DNA of 64,000 nt from Staphylococcus lloydii (GTDB lineage Bacteria > Bacillota > Bacilli > Staphylococcales > Staphylococcaceae). Where the stretch lies: NCBI RefSeq assembly GCF_015775975.1, contig NZ_CP064056.1, positions 2,356,001 through 2,420,000 of the forward strand. The letters run 5' to 3'. Below are positions 18,508-28,579 of this stretch, piece by piece; position 1 is the first letter of the stretch, and every line of letters begins with the position of its first letter. The notes under the pieces are model-generated. The model was not told where the DNA came from and did not search any database. It saw only the letters and a program-made list of their open reading frames with translations. The translations under genes were made by a program, and so were the position numbers.

Positions 18508-18882
18508 ATGGCAATATTTAATGAATATTTACAAACGATAAAAGACGACAACCATAGAGATAAACTAACAACAATATTTAATTGGATTCATGAAAATTAT
18601 CCAGAACTAGAAACTACAATAAAATGGAATCAACCAATGTTCACACACCATGGCACATTTATAATTGGATTTAGTAGCGCTAAACAACATTTTTCCATTA
18701 ATCCAGAAGCCACAGGGATGAAACAGTTTAGTCCTCAAATAGAACAAGCTGGCTACAGTCAAACTGCAAATTTATATCGTATTTTATGGACACAAGAAGT
18801 AGACTATAAATTACTGAAAAAGATTATAGACTTCAAAATATCCGAGAAACAAGATTATACAAACTTTTGGGTGAAACAATAA
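18508..18882 (+). CDS. DUF1801-family protein (YdhG/Fra-like)
   Basis: A 124-residue protein with family features: an early helical segment, then I-K-W-N-Q-P-M-F near residue 40, F-I-I-G-F-S, and a C-terminal K-I-I-D-F-K-I-S-E-K. The B. subtilis relative has been proposed as a frataxin-like iron chaperone. Strong AGGAGG site before the start. It stands alone between two terminators. Confidence 0.8.
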   Translation: MAIFNEYLQTIKDDNHRDKLTTIFNWIHENYPELETTIKWNQPMFTHHGTFIIGFSSAKQHFSINPEATGMKQFSPQIEQAGYSQTANLYRILWTQEVDYKLLKKIIDFKISEKQDYTNFWVKQ

Positions 18883-18898
18883 TACCTACAACAATCAA

Positions 18899-18930
18899 GG
18901 CATACCATCAATTTTTATTGATGGTATGCC
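18899..18930. terminator. bidirectional terminator between DUF1801 gene and LPXTG gene
   Basis: Perfect 13-bp arms GGCATACCATCAA/TTGATGGTATGCC around a short loop, with T runs for both directions. Confidence 0.9.
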
Positions 18931-18944
18931 TTTTATAATTAGTA

Positions 18945-21900
18945 TTAATCTTGTTGCTTTTTACGTCTACCTATTAAAGCTATAGTACCTAATAATGATA
19001 ATACTGCACCTAGCATTGGTGTAGTGGCTGGAGTACTATCCCCAGTATTTGGTAATTTCTTATTAGATGCATTTTGTTTATTTTTCGTTGCAGACGTAGT
19101 AGTTTTTCCTTGTTTCATGTTTTGTGCAGTTACAACATTCGCCTTATTATTTGTCGCTGCCACTTTCTGAACTTTTTTAACATTAGCTGCTTTTGGCGTT
19201 GATTGCATCATATTATTAGCTTTCGCTACACGTGAATCATCATTTTTCACTTTATGGCCTTTAGATTGGTCTAATGCTAATTTTCCATTTTTATTTAAGT
19301 TGTGATCAGATGGATTAGCTTTTGGTTTTGTAGCTAATTTACTTGAAGCATCTCTTGGAGGTTGTGCTACTTTATTTTGACCCTCTTGTTTACTCATATT
19401 TTGTGGCTTTTTAATATCTTTCTGCGCATTATCTTGTGATTTCATGTCTTTCATTTTAGGTGCTTGATCACCCGATTGTTTTTGGTTGTCTTGTGGTTGG
19501 GCCTGACCATTACTTCCATTATCTTCCCCTAACGGAACATTATTCATCGGTTTATCACTGTTTCCTTCGTTTTGCTTACTATCTCCTCTATCTTTAACCT
19601 CAGGCTGTGGCTCAACAGTTGGTGGTACTGGCGGTTGGTTACTATTTTGACCCTCCGATTCACCCATGCTTTGTGGCTTTTTAATATCTTCTTGCGGGTT
19701 GTCTTGTGGTTTCATATCTTTCATTTTAGGTGATTGATTACCCGATTGTCCTTGATTGTCTTGTGGTTGGGCTTGACCGTTACTTCCATTACCATTTTCT
19801 AGTGGAGCACTATTCATCGGTTTATTACTGTTTCCTTCGTTTTGCTCACTGTCCTGTTTATCTTTCATGTCTGGTTGTTGATTAGTAGATGGAGGCGCTG
19901 GTGGTTGGTTATTATTTTGTCCCTCTGATTCACCCATGTTTTGTGGCTTTTTAGTATCTTTCTCCGCGTTATCTTGTGGCTTCATGTCTTTCATTTCAGG
20001 TGCTTGGATACCCGATTGTCCTTGATTTTCTTGTGGTTGAGCCTGACTATTACTTCCATTACCATTTTCTAATGGAGCATTACTTAATGGTTTATCACTG
20101 TTTCCTTCGTTTTGCTCACTATCCTGTTTATCTTTCACGTCTGGTTGTTGATTCGTAGATGGAGGCGCTAGTGGTTGGTTATTATTTTGTCCCTCTGCTT
20201 CACCCATGTTTTGTGGCTTTTTAGTATCTTTCTGCGCATTATCTTGTGGTTTCATGTCTTTCATTTCAGATGCTTGATTACCCGATTGTTCTTGATTTTC
20301 TTGTGGTTGGGCCTGACTATTACTTCCATTACTATTTTCTAGTGGAGCATTACTTAATGGTTGATTATTATTTCCTCTATTTTGTTCACTACCTTCTTTA
20401 TCTTTCGCGTCTGGTTTTGGATTATCTTTTTGTTTGTCCTGATTATTACTTGCATTGCCATCTACAATCGGAACATTGCTTAGTATTTGATTAATGATTC
20501 CATTGTTTTGCTTACTACTCTCTTTATCTTTTACTTCTGGTTTCGGATTGTCTTTTTGTTTATCCTGACTATTATTTGCATTGCCATCTACAATCGGAAC
20601 ATTGCTTAGTATTTGATTAATGATTCCACTGTTTGGTTTACTATTTTCTTTATCTTTTGCGTCTGGTTTTTGCTGTGAATTTTGATTTTGTTGAGACGAC
20701 TGAGATTGTGAATTAGACATCGCATTAGGAACTTCTTTTGGTGATGGGTTTTGAGAACCTTGAGTATTATTACTAGGCGGTACTACACTCGTATTATTCG
20801 AGGATGCATTTCCACCTTTATTTTCGCCTTTAGGAATTTCTTGCTCTTTTGAAGAGTCATTATTATTTGGTGCAACTGAATCATTAGTTTGTGGTTTTAC
20901 TTCCGATTTGTTTTTCGGACGTTCTGGTAAAAGCCAACCAGCTAAATCGGGGCTTACTGTTCCATTATTACTACCATAAGGCGATAACGGTGAAACTGGT
21001 GGTACTACACTCGCATTATTTGAAGATGTATTTCCGCCTTTAGGAACTTCTTGCCCTTTCGGAGAGTCGCTATTATTTGGTCCAACTGAATTATTATGTT
21101 GTGGTTTCGGCTTTACTTCCGATTTGTTTTTCGGACGTTTTGGTAAAAGCCAATCAGACAATTCAGGACTTATTGCTCCATTATCATTACCATAAGGCGA
21201 CCCGAAAGGCGATGGTGATGGTGATGGGGCTAGTGGTGCCGATGGCTTATTATTATTTTGACTTGGTTTCACTGTATTCTTATTTGGTTGAGATGGTGGA
21301 CTTGGTAAATTTTTAACAAGCGGTATTAATGTGCCATCTCTTAGCGTTACAGTGCCATCTTGGTCTACACTTTCGACAGATCCTTTACCAAAAATTTCTT
21401 CAACTGATTCTTTCAATTGCTTTTTCAGTTCATCTGATACTCCATTTTGATCATCTTTTACGTCAGGTTGTTTCTCCTTGGATGGTGATGTTGAGGTTGA
21501 TGGTACCGTTGGCTGTTTATTATTTTGACTTGGTTTTACTGTATTCTTATTTGGTTGAGATGGTGGATTTGAGAATTTACCTACAAAAGGTACTACTGTG
21601 CCATCTCTTAGTGTAGCAGTGCCATCTTGGTCTACAGTTTCCACAGAACCTTTACCAAAAATTTCTTCAACCGCTTCTTTTATCTTTCTTCTCTGCTCAT
21701 CTGTTGCGCCATGTTGTTTACGGTTGTCTTTTGGCTGGACCTTACTTTTACTTGCATTACCCTTCTCTAGCGGACTACTATTAATCGCTTTATCATTGGC
21801 TGTATCGTTTTGCTGACTAACTTGATTATCTTTTGCGTCAGGTTGCTTCTTAATAAATGGTGCCGTTGGCTGTTTATTATTTTGATTATCTTGTGTACCC

Positions 21901-22532
21901 TCGTTTTGTGGCTTTTTAATATCGTTCTGGGCGCTATCTTGTGGTTTAACACCTTTCAATTCAGGTGATGGGTTACCAGATTGTTGTTGGTTGTCTTGTG
22001 GTTGGACCTGACTATTACTTGTATTACTACCTTCTAGCGGAACATTGCTATTTACGCCATTTTGTTTACTAGCTTGATTATCTTTTACATCAGGTTGTTT
22101 ATCAGTAGCTGGTGGTGTTGAGACTGGTGGTACCGTTGGTTGTTTATTATTTTGACTGGGTGACTTTTTAGGCTTAGCTGGGGAACCTGAGAAACTACCA
22201 ATAAAAGGTATTTTTGTGCCGTCTGATAGCGTAACAAAACCATTTTTGTCTACACTTGCCACACCTTTACCTAAAATCGATCCAACTGTTGTTCCTAATT
22301 TATTCCTCTGTGCAGTTGATGCTTTGCCTTGTTGAACTGCTGGTTGGTTACTTTGTGTAACTTTTGCTGAACTAATTTGTTTATTTTCTCCTTCAGCAGC
22401 TTCAATTGTGTCATTGTATAATCCAAATATTAAAACTGAAGAAACTAATGCTGAAATAACGCCTACTTTGTACTTTCTTAATGAATAATTTTTGTAATTC
22501 TTTTTACTTAAATCATTAAAATATCTCTTCAT
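18945..22532 (-). CDS. large LPXTG cell-wall-anchored protein with several repeat types
   Basis: A 1195-residue sortase substrate. A YSLRKYKVG-type signal occupies residues ~1-45. The body is very rich in N, Q, P, S, D and K and has no long folded domain. Three ~40-residue modules with a G-K-G-x-V-x-x-V-D-x-x-G-x-x-T-L-x-D-G-T motif lie in the first third. Two W-L-L-P-x-R-P-K-N-K-S-E-V modules and two I-I-N-Q-I-L-S-N-V-P-I-V-D-G modules lie in the middle. Four ~90-residue repeats with M-K-D-M-K-P-Q-D-N and K-K-P-Q-N-M follow. It ends in L-P-N-T-G (1160-1164), a hydrophobic segment and a basic tail. It is anchored to peptidoglycan by sortase A; adhesion or biofilm accumulation is the likely role, but the ligand is unknown. 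Confidence 0.9.
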   Translation of the reverse strand: MKRYFNDLSKKNYKNYSLRKYKVGVISALVSSVLIFGLYNDTIEAAEGENKQISSAKVTQSNQPAVQQGKASTAQRNKLGTTVGSILGKGVASVDKNGFVTLSDGTKIPFIGSFSGSPAKPKKSPSQNNKQPTVPPVSTPPATDKQPDVKDNQASKQNGVNSNVPLEGSNTSNSQVQPQDNQQQSGNPSPELKGVKPQDSAQNDIKKPQNEGTQDNQNNKQPTAPFIKKQPDAKDNQVSQQNDTANDKAINSSPLEKGNASKSKVQPKDNRKQHGATDEQRRKIKEAVEEIFGKGSVETVDQDGTATLRDGTVVPFVGKFSNPPSQPNKNTVKPSQNNKQPTVPSTSTSPSKEKQPDVKDDQNGVSDELKKQLKESVEEIFGKGSVESVDQDGTVTLRDGTLIPLVKNLPSPPSQPNKNTVKPSQNNNKPSAPLAPSPSPSPFGSPYGNDNGAISPELSDWLLPKRPKNKSEVKPKPQHNNSVGPNNSDSPKGQEVPKGGNTSSNNASVVPPVSPLSPYGSNNGTVSPDLAGWLLPERPKNKSEVKPQTNDSVAPNNNDSSKEQEIPKGENKGGNASSNNTSVVPPSNNTQGSQNPSPKEVPNAMSNSQSQSSQQNQNSQQKPDAKDKENSKPNSGIINQILSNVPIVDGNANNSQDKQKDNPKPEVKDKESSKQNNGIINQILSNVPIVDGNASNNQDKQKDNPKPDAKDKEGSEQNRGNNNQPLSNAPLENSNGSNSQAQPQENQEQSGNQASEMKDMKPQDNAQKDTKKPQNMGEAEGQNNNQPLAPPSTNQQPDVKDKQDSEQNEGNSDKPLSNAPLENGNGSNSQAQPQENQGQSGIQAPEMKDMKPQDNAEKDTKKPQNMGESEGQNNNQPPAPPSTNQQPDMKDKQDSEQNEGNSNKPMNSAPLENGNGSNGQAQPQDNQGQSGNQSPKMKDMKPQDNPQEDIKKPQSMGESEGQNSNQPPVPPTVEPQPEVKDRGDSKQNEGNSDKPMNNVPLGEDNGSNGQAQPQDNQKQSGDQAPKMKDMKSQDNAQKDIKKPQNMSKQEGQNKVAQPPRDASSKLATKPKANPSDHNLNKNGKLALDQSKGHKVKNDDSRVAKANNMMQSTPKAANVKKVQKVAATNNKANVVTAQNMKQGKTTTSATKNKQNASNKKLPNTGDSTPATTPMLGAVLSLLGTIALIGRRKKQQD
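19380..20400. repeat. four tandem ~270-bp repeats inside the LPXTG gene
   Basis: A block beginning with the CCC-ATG-x-TTTTGTGGCTTT-type segment recurs at about 19402, 19672, 19936 and 20212, a period of 264-276 bp (88-92 codons). The copies differ mainly by codon-sized changes. Such tandem repeats vary in number between strains by slippage or recombination. Confidence 0.8.
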
Positions 22533-22690
22533 AGTGGCATCGAAATCTCCTCTCTACACTTAAAAAATTATTTTCTGATGTTATTATATTCTTCTGATTT
22601 TTATTGAGAAGTCGAATTAGTAAAGTAGTAAAATCTAGCGTTAGAAAAGTAAAAAATCACCAAAAGTTTCCGTTGTTATGAATAAAAAAA

Positions 22691-22714
22691 AGCAGAGTGA
22701 ATATTCACTCTGCT
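22691..22714 (-). terminator. terminator of the esterase gene
   Basis: Perfect arms AGCAGAGTGA/TCACTCTGCT with a long T run on the minus strand, about 20 bases past the esterase stop. Confidence 0.9.
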
Positions 22715-22733
22715 TGTCGTCATTAATTCTCTA

Positions 22734-23474
22734 TTAATTAAATTGCGCTAAAAAAGCTAATGTATCTTGTTCAACTGCTTCCTTACCTTTGCCTTGCGTC
22801 ATTAAATGGTGGGCTAAGTCATAACCTTTAATCGACTTTTCAGAATGCTGAATTTGTTTATAAATATAATTAGCACTTTTCTCATATGAAAGTTCATCTT
22901 CTTTACCATACTTGATCGCAATTGGAACATCTATATGTTTAACATTAGACATAATATCATCAACCATACGCTTAAACTCATATAAACCTGCTTCATATTG
23001 AGGGATTAATTCAATTTGTCGATTAATTTCGTCATTATCTAAACCAATAAGTTGCCCCATACGTGAACCATAATGTCTTAGACGCATTTCTAAACTTGCA
23101 TCATCTTTTTTATATGGCGTAGACATGGCTACTACTGAGTGTACTTTTTGTTCCTCAGCAAGTTTTAAAGATAATAGGCCACCTAACGAGACACCTAATA
23201 CTGTAATTTTTTTATATCCTTCATTTTTTAATTGTTGGTAACCTGCTAATGCATCTTGCCACCAATCTTGTATGGTATACTGCATTAACTCCGAAATCAT
23301 TAGTCCATGTCCTCGATATGCAGGTACTAAGCAAGTATAACCAGCTTTATTTAGTTTAGTGGCTAACAATTTTACGTCCCTCACTGTTCCAGTAAATGAA
23401 TGTAATAATAATACTGCATGTTGCGCGTCTTCATTTTCTAAATAAATTGGGTTAGGTTCTTTTACTTTAATCAT
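22734..23474 (-). CDS. carboxylesterase, alpha/beta-hydrolase fold
   Basis: A 246-residue cytoplasmic hydrolase. The nucleophile elbow is G-V-S-L-G-G (Ser ~95), H-S-F-T-G-T near residue 26 forms the oxyanion loop, and the late D-L-A-H-H segment (~217-221) supplies the catalytic His. Length and motifs fit the Est30/YvaK-type carboxylesterases that act on short to medium acyl esters. It may be co-transcribed with the MFS gene 60 bp upstream. Confidence 0.85.
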   Translation of the reverse strand: MIKVKEPNPIYLENEDAQHAVLLLHSFTGTVRDVKLLATKLNKAGYTCLVPAYRGHGLMISELMQYTIQDWWQDALAGYQQLKNEGYKKITVLGVSLGGLLSLKLAEEQKVHSVVAMSTPYKKDDASLEMRLRHYGSRMGQLIGLDNDEINRQIELIPQYEAGLYEFKRMVDDIMSNVKHIDVPIAIKYGKEDELSYEKSANYIYKQIQHSEKSIKGYDLAHHLMTQGKGKEAVEQDTLAFLAQFN

Positions 23475-23533
23475 TTTTATTTGTCACTCCATGTTAGTAA
23501 GTCAAAAATTAAGTATACATCTTTATGAAATTA

Positions 23534-24745
23534 TTATTGCTGATCCTCAATCACTTTATTTTTAGCAGTTGGATAACCAAATATTAGTACGAGTACCGCC
23601 ATCGTTATCAAAGCTATAATTGCTGAATTCCAATCTCCCGTTGTATCGTGCAACCAACCTACAAAAAATGGTCCTACTGCAGCTATCAAATAACCAATAG
23701 ATTGTCCAAAACCTGACAAGGCTATACTACCTTTACTAGTACGGGCACGAATAGAGAAAAATGTCATACAAAGGCTAAAGCACGCGCCCATTGCCAATCC
23801 TATAATGAGGATACCTATCACTAAGAATATTAAAGCATGTGTAAAGAATAGACAGTATCCAGTAATAAATAAAAACGCAATTATAATAACTAATATTCTT
23901 TGGTCCTTCAATTTAGATGCCAATATAGGAAAAACAAAAGTCATGGGTACTTGTGCAAATTGACTTAGCATAAATAAGTAACCTGCAGTACTTGGGCTTA
24001 AACCACGATCTATCAAAATAGTAGGCATCCAAGCCACATTTGTATAAAAAATCATCGATTGAAATGCCATTACCATAGCTACCGTCCATGCTAATTTTGA
24101 TTTAAGTACTTTAACTTTTTTATTACTATCTGGTTGTTTTGATTGATTGATATGATCTCGCTGTTCACTTTTGACGCCTTTACTCACGTTAGGCAACCAC
24201 AGTGCCAAAGCAATAATACCAAATACAATCCAAAATGCTAATGAAACACGGAAGCCTAATGAGGTCATTTGAGACAATGGCACACTCGCTCCTCCGCCTA
24301 TCCCAGCAGTGAAATTCATTGTCCCACTATACATCCCAGTCGCAATACCTATTTGAGCCGGGAACGACCATTTGACGTAACTTGGTAATACGACGTTACC
24401 AAAAGCAATCGCTATACCTAACAATATCGTCCCAATTATAAATAAATTGAAATCTCCTAACACCCTTATGATTAGCGCTATTATTAATAATAGCGTACTG
24501 TAAACGATCGTACGTGACATCGTTAACTTATCAACTACTTTTGATACCACAGGCGAAACTATAGCAAATACGAGTAATGGTATTGTTGTTAAAATACCTG
24601 CAACACTATTATTAATATGCATCGCATCTTTTATGTGCTCTATAACTGGACCAACTGAAGTTAAGGGCGCACGTAATGTAGAAGCTACGAACACAATCGC
24701 AAAGACGATTGCCCAATTTTTAGTTATTTTAGCTGACTCATCCAT
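23534..24745 (-). CDS. MFS transporter of the CynX/NimT type
   Basis: A 403-residue, twelve-segment major facilitator protein. The early R-A-P-L-T-S-V-G-P segment is characteristic of the CynX/NimT (cyanate/nitroimidazole-like) branch. The substrate cannot be read from sequence. A GGAGGAG site precedes the ATG. It is followed at 60 bp by the esterase, so the two may form an operon. Confidence 0.85.
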   Translation of the reverse strand: MDESAKITKNWAIVFAIVFVASTLRAPLTSVGPVIEHIKDAMHINNSVAGILTTIPLLVFAIVSPVVSKVVDKLTMSRTIVYSTLLLIIALIIRVLGDFNLFIIGTILLGIAIAFGNVVLPSYVKWSFPAQIGIATGMYSGTMNFTAGIGGGASVPLSQMTSLGFRVSLAFWIVFGIIALALWLPNVSKGVKSEQRDHINQSKQPDSNKKVKVLKSKLAWTVAMVMAFQSMIFYTNVAWMPTILIDRGLSPSTAGYLFMLSQFAQVPMTFVFPILASKLKDQRILVIIIAFLFITGYCLFFTHALIFLVIGILIIGLAMGACFSLCMTFFSIRARTSKGSIALSGFGQSIGYLIAAVGPFFVGWLHDTTGDWNSAIIALITMAVLVLIFGYPTAKNKVIEDQQ

Positions 24746-25014
24746 GCTACTCCTCCAATTTATATGTAAACTCTATTTTTATTTATTATAAAATTCATCA
24801 TTGTCACACTTATACTGCTTTGAAAACACTTAACATTTTTTTACTTATATACACTCTATTTTAAACTTTTATTCCTCTTTTTCTAACCCATAACTTTAAT
24901 GTTTTAAAAATTCTAATAATTTTTATATTAGTTTTTAAAACCAACAGGTTTGCTTTGCTAACTAAAAAGCGTTAAAATTTATACTTGTGAAGTTTTAGAA
25001 AAGAGGTAATGTTT

Positions 25015-26457
25015 ATGTCGTCCGAAATGATATCGACTAAAAAAAGAAATACAATTATTTTAGTAATGCTTGGCAGTGCCTTCGTTGCAATGCTTAACCA
25101 AACATTACTTAACACTGCTTTACCAGCTATTACAACTGGGTTAAAGATTGATGAAACGACTGCCCAGTGGCTTATCACAGGATTTATGTTAGTCAATGGG
25201 ATTATGATTCCATTAACTGCTTTTCTAATGGATCGATTCCACACGCGACCATTATATATTTTCTCGATGAGTGCCTTTTTAATCGGCTCCATTTTGGCAG
25301 CCTTCTCTCCTACCTTTAGTTTACTGATGGTAGCCAGAGTAATTCAAGCTATTGGCGCTGGTTTGTTACTTCCGTTAATGCAATTTACAGTATTTACTTT
25401 GTTCCCTTCCGAAAAACGTGGCTTCGCGATGGGTCTTACTGGTATTGTTGCACAATCAGCACCAGCTATCGGACCAACACTTACAGGGTTCTTAATTGAT
25501 ACATTTAGTTGGAGAGCACCTTTTATCGTTGTTGCGACAATAGCAATTATCGCATTTATTATAGGTATCATCTTTGTAGAAAGTAATAACACTACAAAAC
25601 ATAGAGAATTAGATAAGACATCTGTCGTCTATTCTACATTAGGATTTGGTCTAATGTTGTATGCCTTTAGTAGTGCAGGTAACTTAGGCTTTAATTCACC
25701 TATCGTTATTATTTCATTAATTGTCGGTTTAGTCATTGTTGGTATCTTTGTAACTAGACAAATTAAGATCGATAATCCTTTATTAAATTTAAACGTATTC
25801 GCCAATAGAACTTTTGCATTATCATCAGTAAGTTCAATGATTCTATTTATCGGTATCGTTGGGCCAGCATTATTAATCCCTATTTATATCCAATCTGGTT
25901 TAGGTTTATCTGCAATCCTTTCAGGTTTTGTTATCTTACCCGGCGCGGTTGTAAATGCATTTATGTCAGTCTACACAGGAAAAATTTATGATAAATACGG
26001 TTTGAAAGTATTGGCTATTCCTGGTTTTATACTATTGATAATAATGACAATATTACATTGTTTCTTATCATCAAACACACCTTATTGGTACGTTGTCGTA
26101 ATATATGCAATAAGAATGTTTTCAGTAGCTTTAATCATTATGCCTTTAAATACGAAAGGTGTTAATTCACTAAATGCCGAAAATATCTCTCATGGTACAG
26201 CTATTATGAACTTCTTACGTATTATGGCAGGTGCAATTGGTACGGCAGTTATGATTACTATTTTAGCCATCGTTAGAAAAAGTTATGCAGCTCAACATGC
26301 GATGACAGAAAGCAAAACAGTGATGAATCAGCACGCAACAGTACAAGGTATAGATGCTGCATTTATCTTTACAACTATCTTATTAATCATTGGATTTATT
26401 TGTACATTACTTATAAAAAACGACAAAAAACAAACGTCTCTTACTACAAATAAATAA
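25015..26457 (+). CDS. MFS multidrug exporter of the DHA2 (EmrB/LmrB/MdeA) type
   Basis: A 480-residue, fourteen-segment exporter. Motifs include M-L-N-Q-T-L-L-N-T-A-L-P near residue 25, Q-W-L-I-T-G-F-M-L, motif A-like F-L-M-D-R-F-x-T-R, and antiporter motif C-like I-G-P-T-L-T-G. These place it with DHA2 drug:H+ antiporters; it looks close to staphylococcal MdeA. The ATG at 25015 follows AGAGG by eight bases; another ATG lies six bases earlier. It is divergent from the CynX-type gene and ends at its own terminator. Confidence 0.88.
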   Translation: MSSEMISTKKRNTIILVMLGSAFVAMLNQTLLNTALPAITTGLKIDETTAQWLITGFMLVNGIMIPLTAFLMDRFHTRPLYIFSMSAFLIGSILAAFSPTFSLLMVARVIQAIGAGLLLPLMQFTVFTLFPSEKRGFAMGLTGIVAQSAPAIGPTLTGFLIDTFSWRAPFIVVATIAIIAFIIGIIFVESNNTTKHRELDKTSVVYSTLGFGLMLYAFSSAGNLGFNSPIVIISLIVGLVIVGIFVTRQIKIDNPLLNLNVFANRTFALSSVSSMILFIGIVGPALLIPIYIQSGLGLSAILSGFVILPGAVVNAFMSVYTGKIYDKYGLKVLAIPGFILLIIMTILHCFLSSNTPYWYVVVIYAIRMFSVALIIMPLNTKGVNSLNAENISHGTAIMNFLRIMAGAIGTAVMITILAIVRKSYAAQHAMTESKTVMNQHATVQGIDAAFIFTTILLIIGFICTLLIKNDKKQTSLTTNK

Positions 26458-26460
26458 ATT

Positions 26461-26494
26461 AAGACCACACACCTATATAGTGGTGTGTGGTCTT
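26461..26494 (+). terminator. terminator of the DHA2 exporter gene
   Basis: Arms AAGACCACACACC/GGTGTGTGGTCTT followed by five T, directly after the stop codon. Confidence 0.9.
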
Positions 26495-26629
26495 TTTAAA
26501 TGTTTCATACGAAACATTGTTATAAACTATTAATAATCACTTTTTTAATTTATAATAATTTGGTATATTAGTGTAAACGTATTATTATTTAACACAATAT
26601 AAATTATTTACAAATAAGGTGGCTACTAT

Positions 26630-27109
26630 ATGTTACATTACTATAAGTTATACTGGCTTAACGCTTTAAAAATTCATGGTAGGGCTCGACGTAAGGAATT
26701 TTGGTATCCTATATTAGCTACATTAATTATTGAAATTGTAGCAAGCATACTTAATTCAGTATTACCATTACCTTCATGGTTGACTTATACAATAGCTACT
26801 GTATTTTCAATTGTGAATTTAGTGCCTAGCTTTACAGTGACTGTAAGACGGTTTCACGATTTAGATATGACGATGAAAATACCTGTTATTTTATTTGTAT
26901 TTTCAATTTTAGCTGACATTAACGATTTAATACCAAGTATAAATATTGATTTTACTTTTAATAATGTGATTAATATAATTATTGCTGTTATCTTCATCGT
27001 TATAGTTGCTGCATTCTTAATATTAGGTATTATCTCTCTTGCAGTGTGTTGTACGAGAGGTAATGAACAATCAAATAAATACGGCATTAACCCTAAATAT
27101 GTAAATTAG
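26630..27109 (+). CDS. DUF805 membrane protein
   Basis: A 159-residue protein with four predicted membrane segments. It carries the DUF805 signatures G-R-A-R-R-K-E-F-W-Y near residue 17 and V-R-R-F-H-D-L-D near residue 73, and ends N-K-Y-G-I-N-P-K. An AAGGTGG site precedes the start. Function of the family is unknown. Confidence 0.85.
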   Translation: MLHYYKLYWLNALKIHGRARRKEFWYPILATLIIEIVASILNSVLPLPSWLTYTIATVFSIVNLVPSFTVTVRRFHDLDMTMKIPVILFVFSILADINDLIPSINIDFTFNNVINIIIAVIFIVIVAAFLILGIISLAVCCTRGNEQSNKYGINPKYVN

Positions 27110-27161
27110 GTACAGTCATTACGTCTATTCATTCTTGTTGATGGCACACATATGGATACAA

Positions 27162-27189
27162 AAGCGGGCCCGATGAAACGGGTCCGCTT
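27162..27189 (+). terminator. terminator after the DUF805 gene
   Basis: GC-rich arms AAGCGGGCCCG/CGGGTCCGCTT followed by CTTCTTATT. Between it and 27357 I see no gene. Confidence 0.8.
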
Positions 27190-27357
27190 CTTCTTATTAT
27201 TTAATAACACTAACACCTAGTCACCTTTTACATTATAGTCTGTACACTTACGCCTTCACTGTAACTAGTATGAAAAACGCCATATAGTGCTACTACAGTA
27301 ATGCTTTTGAATTTTTCAAGCAAAGAAATTAGAAACCGCATGTCTTTAGTTTTTAAT

Positions 27358-28338
27358 TTATAAGGTCCATTTAATTAATGTCGAAGCATAAGCAAGTCCT
27401 CCACCGAAACCGACAAGCATTAATATGTCGCCATTATTAATTTTATTTTCTTGAACAGCTAAATCAATAGCAAGCGGTATTGTAGCTGATGATGTATTGC
27501 CATAATAAGCCAGACTCATGAGTGCTTTTTCTTTAGTAATATTAGCTTTATCACAAATTGACTCAATCATTCTAGCATTGGCACTATGTGGCACAAACCA
27601 ATCTATATCTTCTTTGTTATAATCACTCTTATTGATTGTTTCGTCGATGATATTTGGGACATTGCCAACCGCCCATTTATATACTCCGCGACCATTTTGA
27701 ACAATATTGCCTTCATTTTCTAATTGTTCGCCAAACATTTCTTGAGATAATTCACTGCAATATAAATTATGGCCTTTGTCGCCATCAGATCCTGATGTAC
27801 TCGCAATAAAACTCGCTTCGGTTTCGCTATATTCTACTAAAAAGGCACCTGCACCATCACCAAACAAAATACATGTGCTTCTATCTTCATAATCAGTAAT
27901 TTTTGATAATGTCTCAGCACCAATTACTAATATTTTTTTATTTTGACCTGAAGTTATTAATCCATTTGCTAAATTAAGACCGTATGCGAAACCGGCACAT
28001 GCTGCATTAATATCTAAAGCACCTGCATTTTTAATTCCTAATCTTGCCTGTACATATGAGGCCACGCTAGGCGTTTTATAATCTGGCGTCAAAGTCGCGT
28101 TAATAATCATATCAACATCACTTAATTCGACATTATATTTTTGTTGTAAATCCAACACGGCTTTATAACTTATATCACTCGTATACTCGTCTTGTGCAGT
28201 AATTCTACGTTCAATTATTCCAGTTCGCTGTTGTATCCATTCGTCTGAAGTCTCTATAATTTTTTCAAAATCTTGGTTAGTCATAATCTTTTGTGGTACA
28301 TAAGCACCTTGAGCTGTAATCTGTGCACTTGATTTCAT
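27358..28338 (-). CDS. 3-oxoacyl-ACP synthase III paralogue (FabH-like)
   Basis: A 326-residue KAS III enzyme. The catalytic triad is visible: Cys in A-A-C-A-G-F-A (~residue 113), His in P-H-S-A-N-A-R-M (~250) and Asn in G-N-T-S-S-A-T-I-P (~280). The C terminus has the G-F-G-G-G-L-A motif. KAS III condenses an acyl-CoA primer with malonyl-ACP. Staphylococci keep their housekeeping fabH next to fabF, so this isolated copy is probably a second enzyme with different primer preference, comparable to the FabHA/FabHB pair of Bacillus. No other fatty-acid gene is near. Confidence 0.87.
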   Translation of the reverse strand: MKSSAQITAQGAYVPQKIMTNQDFEKIIETSDEWIQQRTGIIERRITAQDEYTSDISYKAVLDLQQKYNVELSDVDMIINATLTPDYKTPSVASYVQARLGIKNAGALDINAACAGFAYGLNLANGLITSGQNKKILVIGAETLSKITDYEDRSTCILFGDGAGAFLVEYSETEASFIASTSGSDGDKGHNLYCSELSQEMFGEQLENEGNIVQNGRGVYKWAVGNVPNIIDETINKSDYNKEDIDWFVPHSANARMIESICDKANITKEKALMSLAYYGNTSSATIPLAIDLAVQENKINNGDILMLVGFGGGLAYASTLIKWTL

Positions 28339-28579
28339 TGTCTCACCTTCAATTTTTTCAATATTATTTATAGTGCTCTAATTCATTAATTTAATCATAT
28401 GCGTCTAATGAGTTCAATTTAGGTTGGGAACCGCTTTTCATTAATTATTGTTATACGCAATGTCATCTCTGTTTTTAATAAAATAAGTGTGTCGTTATTT
28501 ATTGTCATAATGAAACATATAAGCGTATATTAATAATATGATTTTTCTTTAGAGAATTAAAATTGAAAGGAGTAATAAC

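Noticed and set aside
19976..21816. several plus-strand frames opposite the LPXTG gene
   Set aside because: All arise from the repetitive codons of the surface protein and carry no start signals.
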